Shown in pieces: positions 36,281-45,086 of a stretch of DNA of 64,000 bases. The stretch lies in NCBI GenBank assembly GCA_002320815.1, contig DCLA01000068.1, positions 62,001-126,000 on the forward strand, written 5' to 3'. This DNA is from Myxococcales bacterium UBA1660. Lineage in GTDB: Bacteria > Myxococcota_A > Polyangia > Polyangiales > Houyiibacteriaceae. Under the pieces are notes generated by a model. It was not told the origin of the DNA. It worked only from the letters and a program-made list of their open reading frames with translations, and ran no database searches. Both the position numbers and the translations under genes were made by a program. Position 1 is the stretch's first letter. Each line of letters starts with the position of its first letter.

Positions 36281-39200
36281 ATGAGTGAACGTGGAGGGAA
36301 GCGGCGCCGCGGCTGGCGCGCCGTGGTCGATCGAGTCGCCGCTGGCGCCCAGAACGCGCTCGAGATCGCGCGCATGGGCCGGCTCACCGAGCCCTACCGG
36401 GCCGAGTTCGACGTGCGCCATCAGGAGCGCCGCTACCGCCTCCGTCGCTACAAGGGCCAGCGGGTCCAGAACGCGGCCGACCGTCCCATCCTCCTCGTCC
36501 CGCCGCTGATGGTGACCTCCGAGGTCTACGACATCGCCGAGGACATCAGCGCCGTGGTGGCGCTCCTCCGGTCCGGCGTCGATGTCTGGCTCTGCGACTT
36601 CGGCGAGCCCGAGACCATCGAGGGCGGCATGGAACGCACCCTCGACGACCACGTCGGCGCGGTCATCGACGCGGTCCGGCGCGTCCGGGAGATCACCGGC
36701 GAAGACGTGCACCTCGCGGGCTACTCCCAAGGCGGGATGTTCTGCTACCAGGCGGCCGCCTACCTGCGCAGCGAGGGCCTGGCCTCGGTGATCACCTTCG
36801 GCAGCCCGGTGGACATCCACCGCAACGTGCCCGGAGTCGTCGACGGGGTCGCGGCGCAGATGATCGAGGGGCTCCAGAAGGTCCTCGACAAGCCCCTGGC
36901 CGAGCTCGAAGGGCTCCCCGGGTTCCTGACCTCCACCGGGTTCAAGCTGCTCTCGGTCCGTAAAGAGGCCGCCCAGCTCGTCGACTTCGTGACCAAGCTC
37001 CACGACCGTCAGGCCCTGGAGAAGCGCGAGAGCCGCCGCCGCTTCCTGGGCGGTGAGGGCTTCGTGGCCTGGCCCGGGCCGGCGCTGCGCACCTTCATCG
37101 ACGAGTTCATCGTCCACAACCGGATGCTCTCCGGCGGCTTCGTGATCGAGGGCCGGACGGTGACCCTCGCCGACATCCAGTGCCCCATCCTCTACTTCGT
37201 CGGCGAGCGCGACGACATCGCCAAGGCCTCCTCGGTGCGGGCGGTGCAGCGCGCCGGCGTCGACGCCGAGCTCTTCGAGGTAGCGCTCCCGGCCGGCCAC
37301 TTCGGTCTGGTGGTCGGATCCCAGGCCCTCTCCCGCACCTGGCCCACGGTGATCCAGTGGATCCGCTGGCGCGAACACCACGGACCCAAGCCGGAGCTCC
37401 TCCGCGAGGAGCCGGCGGTGAAGCCCGGGATGGAGCCGGAGGACGTCGCCTTCGAGGACTTCGACTTCGACTACGAGCTGGTCCTCGATGCCGTCGGCGG
37501 TACGCTCACTTCGCTCTGGAACCGCCTGGGCCATGCGTTCGAGGACGCCGGCGACGCGCTGCAGGATCTCCGCTACCAGGTGCCGCGACTGCGCGAGCTC
37601 GAGCAGCTCGGTCCCGACTCCCGGGTGAGCATGGGCAAGGCCCTGGCCGACCGCGCCGCGAGCCATCCGGACCAGACCTTCTTCATGCACCGCGGTCGCG
37701 CCTTCACCTACCGGGAAGCCGACGGGCGCGTCAGCGCCATCGTGCGTGGTCTCTGGAAGGAGGGCGTCCGGCCCGGCGACCGGGTCGCGGTGATCATGGG
37801 GCCGCGCCCCTCGTACCTCTCGGCGGTCGCGGCGCTGAACCGGCTCGGGGCCGTCGCGCTCCTCATCCGGCCCGAAGCGAGCGTGCGCGAGCTGCGCCGG
37901 GCCCTCGCCCTGGGCGAGGCCAGCGCGCTCATCACCGACCCCGAGCGCGCCGCCGCGGCCCGCACCGTGACCAAGCTGAAGGTCTTGGTCCTCGGTGGTG
38001 GCCCCGACCGCCGGCTGGCCATCGACGGGGTGGTCGACATGGAGTCCATCGATCCCGCCGGGGTCGAGCTGCCGACCGACTTCGTCCCCGACGCCGGCAC
38101 CGCCCAGGACCTCTCCATGGTCCTCTTCACGCCGGCGCGCCGGGCCCAAGGGGATCTGCGCACCGCTCAGATCACGAACGGGCGCTGGGCCTTCTCGGCG
38201 CTCGGCGCGGCCGCCGCCTGCACCCTCTCGCCCGACGACACGGTCTACGCGGCCCTCCCGCTCCATCACGCGGCGGGCATCCTGGTCACCGTCGGCGGCG
38301 CCCTGGTCGGCGGGGCTCGCCTGGCCCTCGCGGACGAGGTCGGCACCGGCGGCGGCGGCTTCCCCGCTCGGCTCGACGACGCGATGGAGCCCTTCTGGTC
38401 CGAGGTCCGCCGCTACGGCGCCACCGTCGTCTTCTACGCCGGCGAGATGTGCCGCTCGCTCACCCTGGCCCCCTTCTCGCCCCGGGACGCCACCAACCCG
38501 GTGCGGCTCTTCGCCGGGAGCGGGATGCGTCCGCGGGTCTGGCGAGAGCTCACCAGCCGCTTCGAGACGGGGGTGCTCGAGTTCTACGCCTCCACGGAGA
38601 TCAACGCGATCCTCGCCAACGCCTCCGGTGCGAAGGTCGGCTCGGTGGGTCGCCCGCTGCCGGGCAGCGCGGAGATGGCCATCTGCCGCTACGACTTCGC
38701 GACCGGCGCCCTCGAGCGCGATGGCGGCGGCTTCCTGATCCCGGTGGGCACCGGTGAGCCGGGCGTGCTGGTCGCGCGCCTCGAGCCCGCGATGCAGCTC
38801 GACGACCCCGAGCGGGTGGTCACCGACGCCTTCGGGAAGGGCGACCGCGCCTTCGTCACCGGCGACGTGCTCCGGAAGGACGCCGACGGCGACCACTTCT
38901 TCATCGGTCGGCTCTCCGAGGTCTTCCTGGCCGACGCCGTCCCAGTGTCGGTGCGGGTCCTGGAAGACGCGCTCGACACCCTCGACGAGGTCGCCCTCCC
39001 GGTGGTCTTCCTCGGCCGCATGGAGGGCGAAGAGGCGGTGGTCCCGGTGGCCTACGTCGCCGTCCGGGACGACGCGACGCTGGATCCCGATCGGGTGGCC
39101 GAGGCCTTCGCCGAGCTGCCGGTGAGCGCGTGGCCTCGCGCGATCCGCGAGGTCGAACTCGCGGCGATCCCGCTCACGGATGGGTACCGACCCATCAAGG

Positions 39201-39310
39201 CGCGACTGGACGACCTGCCGGTACCCAGGCCGGGCAGCTGGGTCCTCGAAGGGTCGACCTATCGCACCGAGGTGCGCAGCGTCGTACCCCGACCCCTCGA
39301 CGCCGAGTGA
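36281..39310 (+). CDS. fused lipase-like (PhaC-like) hydrolase and acyl-CoA-ligase-like protein
   Basis: A 1009-residue fusion. Residues 1-370 are an alpha/beta hydrolase resembling PHA synthase/lipase: nucleophile S149 in GYSQGG, Asp in GERDD (311-312), His in AGHFG (340). PHA synthases use Cys at the nucleophile, so lipase/esterase activity is likelier. Residues about 450-1009 are an acyl-CoA-ligase (ANL) domain retaining FYASTE, FVTGD and the C-terminal lysine region (LTDGYRPIK). The ATP-phosphate loop (usually SGTTGxPK) is replaced by FTPARRAQGDLRT (616-628). The architecture recalls mycobacterial Rv1683, implicated in triacylglycerol metabolism. TAGCCT ends seven bases before the ATG. 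Confidence 0.85.
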   Translation: MSERGGKRRRGWRAVVDRVAAGAQNALEIARMGRLTEPYRAEFDVRHQERRYRLRRYKGQRVQNAADRPILLVPPLMVTSEVYDIAEDISAVVALLRSGVDVWLCDFGEPETIEGGMERTLDDHVGAVIDAVRRVREITGEDVHLAGYSQGGMFCYQAAAYLRSEGLASVITFGSPVDIHRNVPGVVDGVAAQMIEGLQKVLDKPLAELEGLPGFLTSTGFKLLSVRKEAAQLVDFVTKLHDRQALEKRESRRRFLGGEGFVAWPGPALRTFIDEFIVHNRMLSGGFVIEGRTVTLADIQCPILYFVGERDDIAKASSVRAVQRAGVDAELFEVALPAGHFGLVVGSQALSRTWPTVIQWIRWREHHGPKPELLREEPAVKPGMEPEDVAFEDFDFDYELVLDAVGGTLTSLWNRLGHAFEDAGDALQDLRYQVPRLRELEQLGPDSRVSMGKALADRAASHPDQTFFMHRGRAFTYREADGRVSAIVRGLWKEGVRPGDRVAVIMGPRPSYLSAVAALNRLGAVALLIRPEASVRELRRALALGEASALITDPERAAAARTVTKLKVLVLGGGPDRRLAIDGVVDMESIDPAGVELPTDFVPDAGTAQDLSMVLFTPARRAQGDLRTAQITNGRWAFSALGAAAACTLSPDDTVYAALPLHHAAGILVTVGGALVGGARLALADEVGTGGGGFPARLDDAMEPFWSEVRRYGATVVFYAGEMCRSLTLAPFSPRDATNPVRLFAGSGMRPRVWRELTSRFETGVLEFYASTEINAILANASGAKVGSVGRPLPGSAEMAICRYDFATGALERDGGGFLIPVGTGEPGVLVARLEPAMQLDDPERVVTDAFGKGDRAFVTGDVLRKDADGDHFFIGRLSEVFLADAVPVSVRVLEDALDTLDEVALPVVFLGRMEGEEAVVPVAYVAVRDDATLDPDRVAEAFAELPVSAWPRAIREVELAAIPLTDGYRPIKARLDDLPVPRPGSWVLEGSTYRTEVRSVVPRPLDAE

Positions 39311-39375
39311 TGGGCGCGCGCGGGGCGCTCGCGGCCTCCGCCTGAACCCGGCCACCTGACCCGAGCGATCCCTTC

Positions 39376-39407
39376 GGGGCACGCCGTGCTATGCCGCGGC
39401 GTGCCCC
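39376..39407. terminator. perfect hairpin across the start of the GT39-like gene
   Basis: Eleven-base stem GGGGCACGCCG/CGGCGTGCCCC with a ten-base loop, 65 bases after the fusion-gene stop. There is no T-run. It covers the GTG start at 39401, so it may terminate the upstream transcript or hide the downstream start in read-through mRNA. Confidence 0.45.
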
Positions 39408-40975
39408 GTTCGGCCCTCGCCCTGGCGCTCGTCTTGCTCGGTGGCGCAGCCCTCCGCGCCCACGGCATCGAGCGCGGCCTCGTGTGGCACGACGAGGTCT
39501 TCACCCAGGTGTTCGCCGCGGGGAAGGGCGGCGAGGATTGGCTCCCCCTCTTCGACGGCCAGGTGCGGCCCGTGGCGGCCCTCCGCGAGGCACGGCGCCG
39601 GGACCCGGAGCGCTCCCTCCTCGACACCGCCACGCGCCTCGCTCGGGACGAGCCCCAGCACCCGCCCCTCTACTACGTGGCCGCTCGGGCGGCGGGGGCC
39701 GCCGTAGACCAGAGCGACGTCACCGGAGCCGCGGTGGGGCTCCGCTGGCTCACTTTCCTGACCTCGCTCCTCGCCCTCGGCGCCATGGTGTGGTTGGCGC
39801 GGGAGCTCTTCGTCGACCCGCGCCGAAGGCTCCTCGCGGTCGCGCTCTTCGCGGTCTCACCCTTCCACGTCCTCTACGCTCAGGAGGCGCGGGAGTATGC
39901 GCTGTGGACCGCGCTGGTGACGGCGACCTCGGCGGCCCTACTGCATGCGCGACGCCGCGGGTCGATGGCCGTTCACCTCGGGTATGGAGCGCTGCTGGCC
40001 GTGAGCTTCTACGTCTCCTTCGCCACCGCTTCGGTGGCGCTGGGTCACGGCCTCTTCGTCCTCGCGGCGGATCTCCCGGAGCGCCGGTGGCCGGCCATGG
40101 GCCGGGCCACCTCGGGCTGGGCGTTCGCGCTCCTCCTCTTCGCGCCCTGGGCCCTGCTCCTCGGCCGGCACTGGGAGGCGTACCAGGCGTCCATGGCCTG
40201 GGCTCGGGAGATCACCATCCCCCGCACCGAGCTGCTCGACGTCTTCGCCCTGAACGTCGGGCGTTCCTTTGCCGAGCTCGAGGCGGACACGGTGGTCGGT
40301 CCGATGGCCGCGGTCGTCGCGCTGGCGGTCGCTCTGGCCCTCCGCGGCGCGTACGCGCTGCGGACGTCCCCGGAGCCTCGAGCGCGCGAGACGCTCCTGC
40401 TCCTCGCCGGCCTGGCCCTGGGACCGGTGCTCCTGCTCCTGGTCCCCGACCTCGTCAGCGGAGGCATCCGGTCCCTCTCCGCGCGCTATCTGGTGCCCAC
40501 GTGGGTCGCTCTCGCGCTCCTGGTCGCCGCGGCGTTCCCCGGGGGCGCGCGAGCCCCTCGCCGGGCGCGGCTTCCCATCGGCGCGGCCCTCGGCGCTCTG
40601 CTCGTCCTGGGCGCCATCACCGCCTTCGCGGCGGGGGCGGCGGTGAGCCCCTGGACCAAAGGGATCAGCCGCAGCCTGCCGGCCGTCGCCGCGGCCATTC
40701 CGCCGGGCGCGCTCCTGGTCGGGGACCACGAGCGGCACCACCCGGGGACGATGTTGGTCCTCGCCGGCATGCTGCCCGACGACGTCGAAGTGCAACTCCT
40801 GGGCACGGTCGAGGCCTACGAGCTTCCCGACCATCCGGGGCCGCGGTACTTCCTGGATCCCAACCCGCGCTTCCGCGCGGACCTCGCGGCCGACGCGGGC
40901 GTGACGTGGGAGCGCGTCGCCGGCGACGAGCACGCCCCGCTCTGGCGCGCGTCACTCCCCGTCGACCACCAGTAG
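39401..40975 (+). CDS. GT39/ArnT-like polytopic glycosyltransferase
   Basis: A 524-residue integral membrane protein with about 10-12 helices. The first loop has WHDEVFTQ, the Asp/Glu motif of GT-C (GT39/GT83, PMT/ArnT-like) enzymes that use a polyprenyl-linked sugar. Further features are HPPLYY and SPFHVLYAQEAREYAL, both typical of the family. It probably transfers a sugar to lipid or protein on the periplasmic side; donor and acceptor are unknown. I chose GTG 39401, with CTATGC six bases before it, over GTG 39386 in the same frame. Its 3' end overlaps the convergent gene by 24 bases. Confidence 0.82.
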   Translation: MPRSALALALVLLGGAALRAHGIERGLVWHDEVFTQVFAAGKGGEDWLPLFDGQVRPVAALREARRRDPERSLLDTATRLARDEPQHPPLYYVAARAAGAAVDQSDVTGAAVGLRWLTFLTSLLALGAMVWLARELFVDPRRRLLAVALFAVSPFHVLYAQEAREYALWTALVTATSAALLHARRRGSMAVHLGYGALLAVSFYVSFATASVALGHGLFVLAADLPERRWPAMGRATSGWAFALLLFAPWALLLGRHWEAYQASMAWAREITIPRTELLDVFALNVGRSFAELEADTVVGPMAAVVALAVALALRGAYALRTSPEPRARETLLLLAGLALGPVLLLLVPDLVSGGIRSLSARYLVPTWVALALLVAAAFPGGARAPRRARLPIGAALGALLVLGAITAFAAGAAVSPWTKGISRSLPAVAAAIPPGALLVGDHERHHPGTMLVLAGMLPDDVEVQLLGTVEAYELPDHPGPRYFLDPNPRFRADLAADAGVTWERVAGDEHAPLWRASLPVDHQ

Positions 40976-41479
40976 CGCGCGGCCCTCCACCACCCGCCGT
41001 TGCGAGTCGCGGTAGCCCGCCGCGTCGGTTTCCTCGAGATGGACCCGCACCCGGGTCCCGGCGACGACCAGACTCTGGTCCCGGTCCACCGCCACCTCCC
41101 CGTGCAGCGCCAACTCCCGGCCGTCGTCGAGGCGGACCCGGATGGGAGCCCGGTCGTGGATCGAGGTACCGGGGTCGATGGCCTCGGCATCCCGCGCGCG
41201 CGGCAGGACCACGCCGGTCGAGCCCCGCTTCCGGACGAGCGCGGTCCAGCGGCGCGCCACGCGGTGACGACGGAAAACCGCCCCCATCCACGGCGCCTGG
41301 GCGACCAGCCCCGCCACCCCGAGGCCGAGCGCGAGGGGCCACGACACCGGGGCCGCGAGGAGGCCGCAGACCCCCGCGAGGGCTCCGACGCCGGCGAGCA
41401 CCGCGTGGAGCGATGCGGCGGGCCAGAGCGTCGGCACGTCGGGGGCGCGCTCGCGCCCGGAGCGGACGAGCTCGCGCAT
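40952..41479 (-). CDS. membrane protein with beta-rich C-terminal domain
   Basis: A 175-residue protein with two hydrophobic helices (about 20-45 and 47-63) followed by a beta-rich soluble domain (residues 80-175: LARGSTGVVLPR-like opening, PIRVRLDDGRELALHGEVAVDR, LVVAGTRVRVHLEE, ending RRVVEGRALLVVDGE). The fold may be NfeD/GIDE-like, but I do not recognise the family. Its ATG overlaps the stop of the gene upstream (ATGA), so the pair is co-translated and may form a complex. Confidence 0.6.
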   Translation of the reverse strand: MRELVRSGRERAPDVPTLWPAASLHAVLAGVGALAGVCGLLAAPVSWPLALGLGVAGLVAQAPWMGAVFRRHRVARRWTALVRKRGSTGVVLPRARDAEAIDPGTSIHDRAPIRVRLDDGRELALHGEVAVDRDQSLVVAGTRVRVHLEETDAAGYRDSQRRVVEGRALLVVDGE

Positions 41480-42456
41480 CAGAGCCCCAGCGCCTGCGCG
41501 TCGCCGATCGCCTCGGCGCGCTGCTCTTCGGCGAGGTGGTGGATCTTCATGCCCACCGCGAGGCCCGCGGCGAAGATGCCGACGGAGAGACCCGCCGCGC
41601 CGAGGACGCCGGCCCCGGCGTGGCCGGCGTGGCCGAGCTCCACCCCGAGCTCGACGACCGTCATGCCCGCGTGCGCCGCGTCCACGCCGAGCGCCGCGCG
41701 CCCCTCGGCCTCGGCGCCGCGCCGCGAGGCCACCTCGTCGAGCAAGGTCTCTTCGCCGTGGTTCGTCCGCCAGCCTTCGCGGGCGGCGACTCGATTGAAC
41801 GAGGTGGGGAGGTCGCCGGCCTCCCAGGCGTGGCCCGCAAAGCGGCTCCGCAGGTCGCCGAGGCCCTCGGTGGCCGCGTCGATGGCGGCGTCGACATCGG
41901 CCGGGGTGGACCCCGGACCGAGCCCGAGTCGGTCGGCGACGGCCGCCTCCGCCGACCCGGGGGCGGCATTCCGGAAGTCGTCCAGGTTGGCCTTCACGTG
42001 GTCGCGCATCCGCTCGAGCTGCCCGAGGTGGCGATCGATGGTCTGGAACGCGCGCTGCCGGACGCCCTCGCGCGCGCGAGAAGCGACCCGGTCCGCGACC
42101 TCTTCGACGACCTGGCCGCCGTCGTACCAACCGGCTTCGTCCTTCACCAGGTCTTCGAGCCGTTCCCGGGGCGCGGTGGCCAGGGCGCCGAGCGCGCGGG
42201 GGTTCTGCTGGAGGTAGCGGCTCAGACCTTCGCGGCCGCCCTCGTCGTAGGCGCGCGCGGCGTCGCGAGCGACGCCCTGCCAGCTCGGGGTGGAGCGCCG
42301 CCGCGCGGTCGAGACCGCGCGGGCTCCGTCGAGGTCGGCGACGGCTCGGTCCCGGACCTCGGCCGCGGTGGGCTGGGGACGGGCGGGGGAGGTCGCTTCG
42401 GGGCTGGCGGCGTGGGGCGTACGAGAGACGGGGCGGGCGGTGACGGGCGTGGGCAT
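41479..42456 (-). CDS. helical protein with C-terminal Gly-rich membrane helix
   Basis: A 325-residue protein. The N-terminal 40 residues are Pro/Ala/Thr-rich and disordered. A long Ala/Arg/Glu helical body follows (for example RHLGQLERMRDHVKANLDDF) and contains GREGLSRYLQQNPRALGAL. The end has a Gly/Ala-rich hydrophobic pair of segments (about residues 285-312). No domain is recognised. Export of a helical body with a Gly-rich hydrophobic end recalls contact-dependent or type VI-type effectors with small partner proteins, but there is no direct evidence. It is translationally coupled to the membrane protein gene downstream. Confidence 0.6.
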   Translation of the reverse strand: MPTPVTARPVSRTPHAASPEATSPARPQPTAAEVRDRAVADLDGARAVSTARRRSTPSWQGVARDAARAYDEGGREGLSRYLQQNPRALGALATAPRERLEDLVKDEAGWYDGGQVVEEVADRVASRAREGVRQRAFQTIDRHLGQLERMRDHVKANLDDFRNAAPGSAEAAVADRLGLGPGSTPADVDAAIDAATEGLGDLRSRFAGHAWEAGDLPTSFNRVAAREGWRTNHGEETLLDEVASRRGAEAEGRAALGVDAAHAGMTVVELGVELGHAGHAGAGVLGAAGLSVGIFAAGLAVGMKIHHLAEEQRAEAIGDAQALGL

Positions 42457-42539
42457 CGAGCAGAACTCCGGGTTCGGGGTTGGAGGCCCCGTCCTCGTCC
42501 CGCTGCGGCGCCGGTTGCGCAGGCCGCCTCACTTCTCGC

Positions 42540-42570
42540 AAAAAAATCGGTCGACGCCCTCAGCCGAGGG
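42540..42570 (-). terminator. terminator-like element after the GT2-GH16 gene
   Basis: On the minus strand a small CCCTC/GAGGG hairpin (four-base loop) followed ten bases later by seven T residues, about 65 bases after the GT2-GH16 stop. The distance between stem and T-run is long, so efficiency is doubtful. Confidence 0.45.
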
Positions 42571-42635
42571 TGGACACGCAGTAGAGGGCCGGCTGGTCCT
42601 GCGCGTCGTCGAAGGCGCAGGCGCTGCCCCCGCGG

Positions 42636-45086
42636 TCAATCGCCCGTCATCCAGCCATCGGGGTCCACCGGGTCGTGGAAGAGCGCGTCCAGACCCGAGC
42701 GCGGCGCCGGATCCCAGCGGTGGATGGCGACGCTCTGGAACGTCGCATGGGTGGGCAGCGCCGCCTCGTCGATGGGCCCCGCGAGCGCCTCGCTGCAGGT
42801 GGCCCAGGTATTCATGTGGAAAACCATCGGCAGGTGGGGGATCGGGGTCGGTTCGCCGGCGCGGCGCACGTGGATCAACCGGTCGTCGGCGAACCAGCGG
42901 ATCTCCTCCGCATCCCACTCGATGGCGTAGCGGTGAACCCCGGTGGCGGCGTCGAAGCCCAGGTCGACTTCCACCGGGGTCCCGAAGTGCCCGTAGTTGT
43001 AGAGGTCGCCGTCCTCCCCCGGGTTGAAGTAGACGTTGACGAGCGCCTTGGTGGTGTCGTTGCCGAGGAGCTCGAAGTCGATCTCCTGCCAGGGGTCGAA
43101 GCGATAGAGGAAGAAGGCGCTCACCACGCCCGACGCCGGGCTGGCCTGCATGGCGACCTCGAAGCGGCCATGGAGGAACTCCCGCTCGCCGGTGGACACC
43201 GAGCCGGTCGTGAAGCGCCGGTCGCCGCGCGTTTCCGGTCGCAGGTCGAGGACGAGACCCGCGGGCCCGGTGCGGACGTTGGCCGGGGTGAAGTACGACT
43301 CGTTGCAATCGAAGGTGGCGTCGCCGCGGACCCAGAAGGACTCGTCGAGGGGTCCGGCGAAGTCGTCGACGCGGAGCGGTGTCGCCGTGCCGCTCCGGAG
43401 CGCGACCCGGGGACCGCATTCGCTTCGCGCGGCCCCGTCGACCCAGGGGAGGTCGTCCCACTCGCGCGGAGCGCAGCGGACGTCGTCGGCCGCCACGACC
43501 CGCTCGGGCCAGGCGAAGATCCCGGCGGCGAAGCTCAGCGCCGCGGCGCCGGCCAGGACCATCCCCAGGCGGGAGGGGGAACGCGCCCCGGCGAGCCGTA
43601 GGCCGCCGCCGAGCTGCCAGCTCTCCCGGAGCCCGACCGGGGTCGGCATCTGCTCCGCGCCCGCCGCGCGGTCGCGGGCGACCTTGCGCCACCGGCGCCG
43701 ATCCATGAGCGCGTCGACGCAGCCGAGGAGCGCGCCGGCGCCGTCGAGATAGAAGGCGATGGGGTAGGTCACCACCACCCCGAGCAGCGTGCCGGGTCCC
43801 CACTGGCGAAAGCGCAGCAAGCCCACCAGGAGCAGCACCAGCGGCGCCGCGAAGGCCGCGAGGGTGAGCGGCTGGACCCACCCGAGGCTCGTGTCCAAGG
43901 GGAGCGCGGCGCGCGGGAGGTCGCCGGTGACCAGCGCCAGGGTCAGGTTGGTGGCGATGAGCGCCGCCGGGGCGAGCCAGGCGAAGAGCACGCTCAGCTC
44001 GAGGAAGCGGTGGCGCTTCCCCAGCGTGCGCTGCGAGTGGGTCAGGATGGCGGCGACCAGGAGCGCCGTCACCGCGCTGGCGACCACCGAGCGGAGCGGC
44101 AGCCGCTGCACGAACTGGAGCCCCACCAGGAGGTGCAGCGCGAAGACCGGCAGGATGACCAGGTAGTGCACCCCATGGAAGAGGAACTGCACCTTGGACA
44201 GGATGGGAAGCCGGGCCCGCATCAGGCGCGGGAGCTGCCGGAAGAAGGCCTCGGTGTGGCCGTTCGCCCAGCGGCGCCGCCGAGCCAGGAAGCTGTAGAG
44301 GTCCGGCGAGACCTCCTCCGCCGACCCGTGGCGAGGATCGGCGACGATCACCTCGCCCTCGAAGAAGGTCGCGTAGCTGAAGTCGATGTCCTCGGTCAGG
44401 ACGTCGCGCAGCGGATGGGCCCGGAGCAGGTCGCTCTCCATCAACGCGGTGGTGCCGGTGAAGAAGACGCTGAGCCCCAGCCGAGTGAAGGCCAGGTTGA
44501 GCCGCTCGCAGCCGACGTGCTGCTGCAGCGAGTCCCAGAAGCGGTGGAGCCCGTGGGCGGCGATCGGGTAGCGCCGGCTCTGCACCATCCGGGTCGGGAC
44601 CCCCGCGGCCTGGGCGCGGACCAAGTGACCCAGCGCCGACCCGATCCACCGCGGCTGGGCGACGTGGTCGGCATCCAGGATGGCCACGTAGGGCGTGTCG
44701 ACCTCGGCCATCGCGGCGCGGATCTTGGCGCTCTTGCCGTGAGCGCCGGCGAGCTGGATGCGCACCCGGCGGCCCGGAGCGACCTCGGCGGCCAGATCCT
44801 CGCCGAGGCCGAAGGCCTCCCGGACCAGCGCGAAGCTCGTGTCGTCCGCGTCGGCGAGGAGCAGGCGTGCTTCGACGGGGCCGCGATGATCCTGCGCGAG
44901 GATCGAACGAAGCGCGTGCAGGGCGGCGGGCCCCTCGTCCCGCGCGGGGACCAGCACGGTGACCGCCGCGGGCGGCGGCGGGGGCGCCTCGGGCCGCGCG
45001 CGCCCCAGGGCGAGGAGCGCGCAGAGGTAGTGACCCGCGGCGTAACCCACGAGCGCCACGCTCAGGACGGTGAGGGCGCCGATCAT
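42636..45086 (-). CDS. GT2 polysaccharide synthase fused to GH16 glucanase/transglycosylase domain
   Basis: An 816-residue membrane protein. One helix (3-27) is followed by a cytoplasmic family 2 glycosyltransferase domain: PARDEG (48-52), DAD (138-140), TED (231-233), and RRRRW (269-273) where QxxRW is usual. Four to five helices follow (about 300-460). After a last helix (about 506-526), the C-terminal 270 residues lie outside and form a GH16 domain with catalytic EIDFE (E668, D670, E672) in a lichenase/XTH-like context (QEIDFELLGND). It could make a beta-glucan and trim or transfer it on export. A -10-like CTATAC lies 14 bases before the ATG. It is divergent from the lipoprotein/cytochrome operon. 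Confidence 0.9.
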   Translation of the reverse strand: MIGALTVLSVALVGYAAGHYLCALLALGRARPEAPPPPPAAVTVLVPARDEGPAALHALRSILAQDHRGPVEARLLLADADDTSFALVREAFGLGEDLAAEVAPGRRVRIQLAGAHGKSAKIRAAMAEVDTPYVAILDADHVAQPRWIGSALGHLVRAQAAGVPTRMVQSRRYPIAAHGLHRFWDSLQQHVGCERLNLAFTRLGLSVFFTGTTALMESDLLRAHPLRDVLTEDIDFSYATFFEGEVIVADPRHGSAEEVSPDLYSFLARRRRWANGHTEAFFRQLPRLMRARLPILSKVQFLFHGVHYLVILPVFALHLLVGLQFVQRLPLRSVVASAVTALLVAAILTHSQRTLGKRHRFLELSVLFAWLAPAALIATNLTLALVTGDLPRAALPLDTSLGWVQPLTLAAFAAPLVLLLVGLLRFRQWGPGTLLGVVVTYPIAFYLDGAGALLGCVDALMDRRRWRKVARDRAAGAEQMPTPVGLRESWQLGGGLRLAGARSPSRLGMVLAGAAALSFAAGIFAWPERVVAADDVRCAPREWDDLPWVDGAARSECGPRVALRSGTATPLRVDDFAGPLDESFWVRGDATFDCNESYFTPANVRTGPAGLVLDLRPETRGDRRFTTGSVSTGEREFLHGRFEVAMQASPASGVVSAFFLYRFDPWQEIDFELLGNDTTKALVNVYFNPGEDGDLYNYGHFGTPVEVDLGFDAATGVHRYAIEWDAEEIRWFADDRLIHVRRAGEPTPIPHLPMVFHMNTWATCSEALAGPIDEAALPTHATFQSVAIHRWDPAPRSGLDALFHDPVDPDGWMTGD

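Noticed and set aside
36185..39382. A 1065-codon open frame antisense to the hydrolase/ligase fusion
   Set aside because: Low-complexity Glu/Gly/Val/Arg composition and complete overlap with a well-supported gene.
42572..42635. A protein-like peptide (CAFDDAQDQPALYC) just after the GT2-GH16 stop on the minus strand
   Set aside because: It has no start codon and is preceded at once by a stop in its own frame. A frameshift near the end of the GH16 domain could join it, but the GH16 fold looks complete without it.
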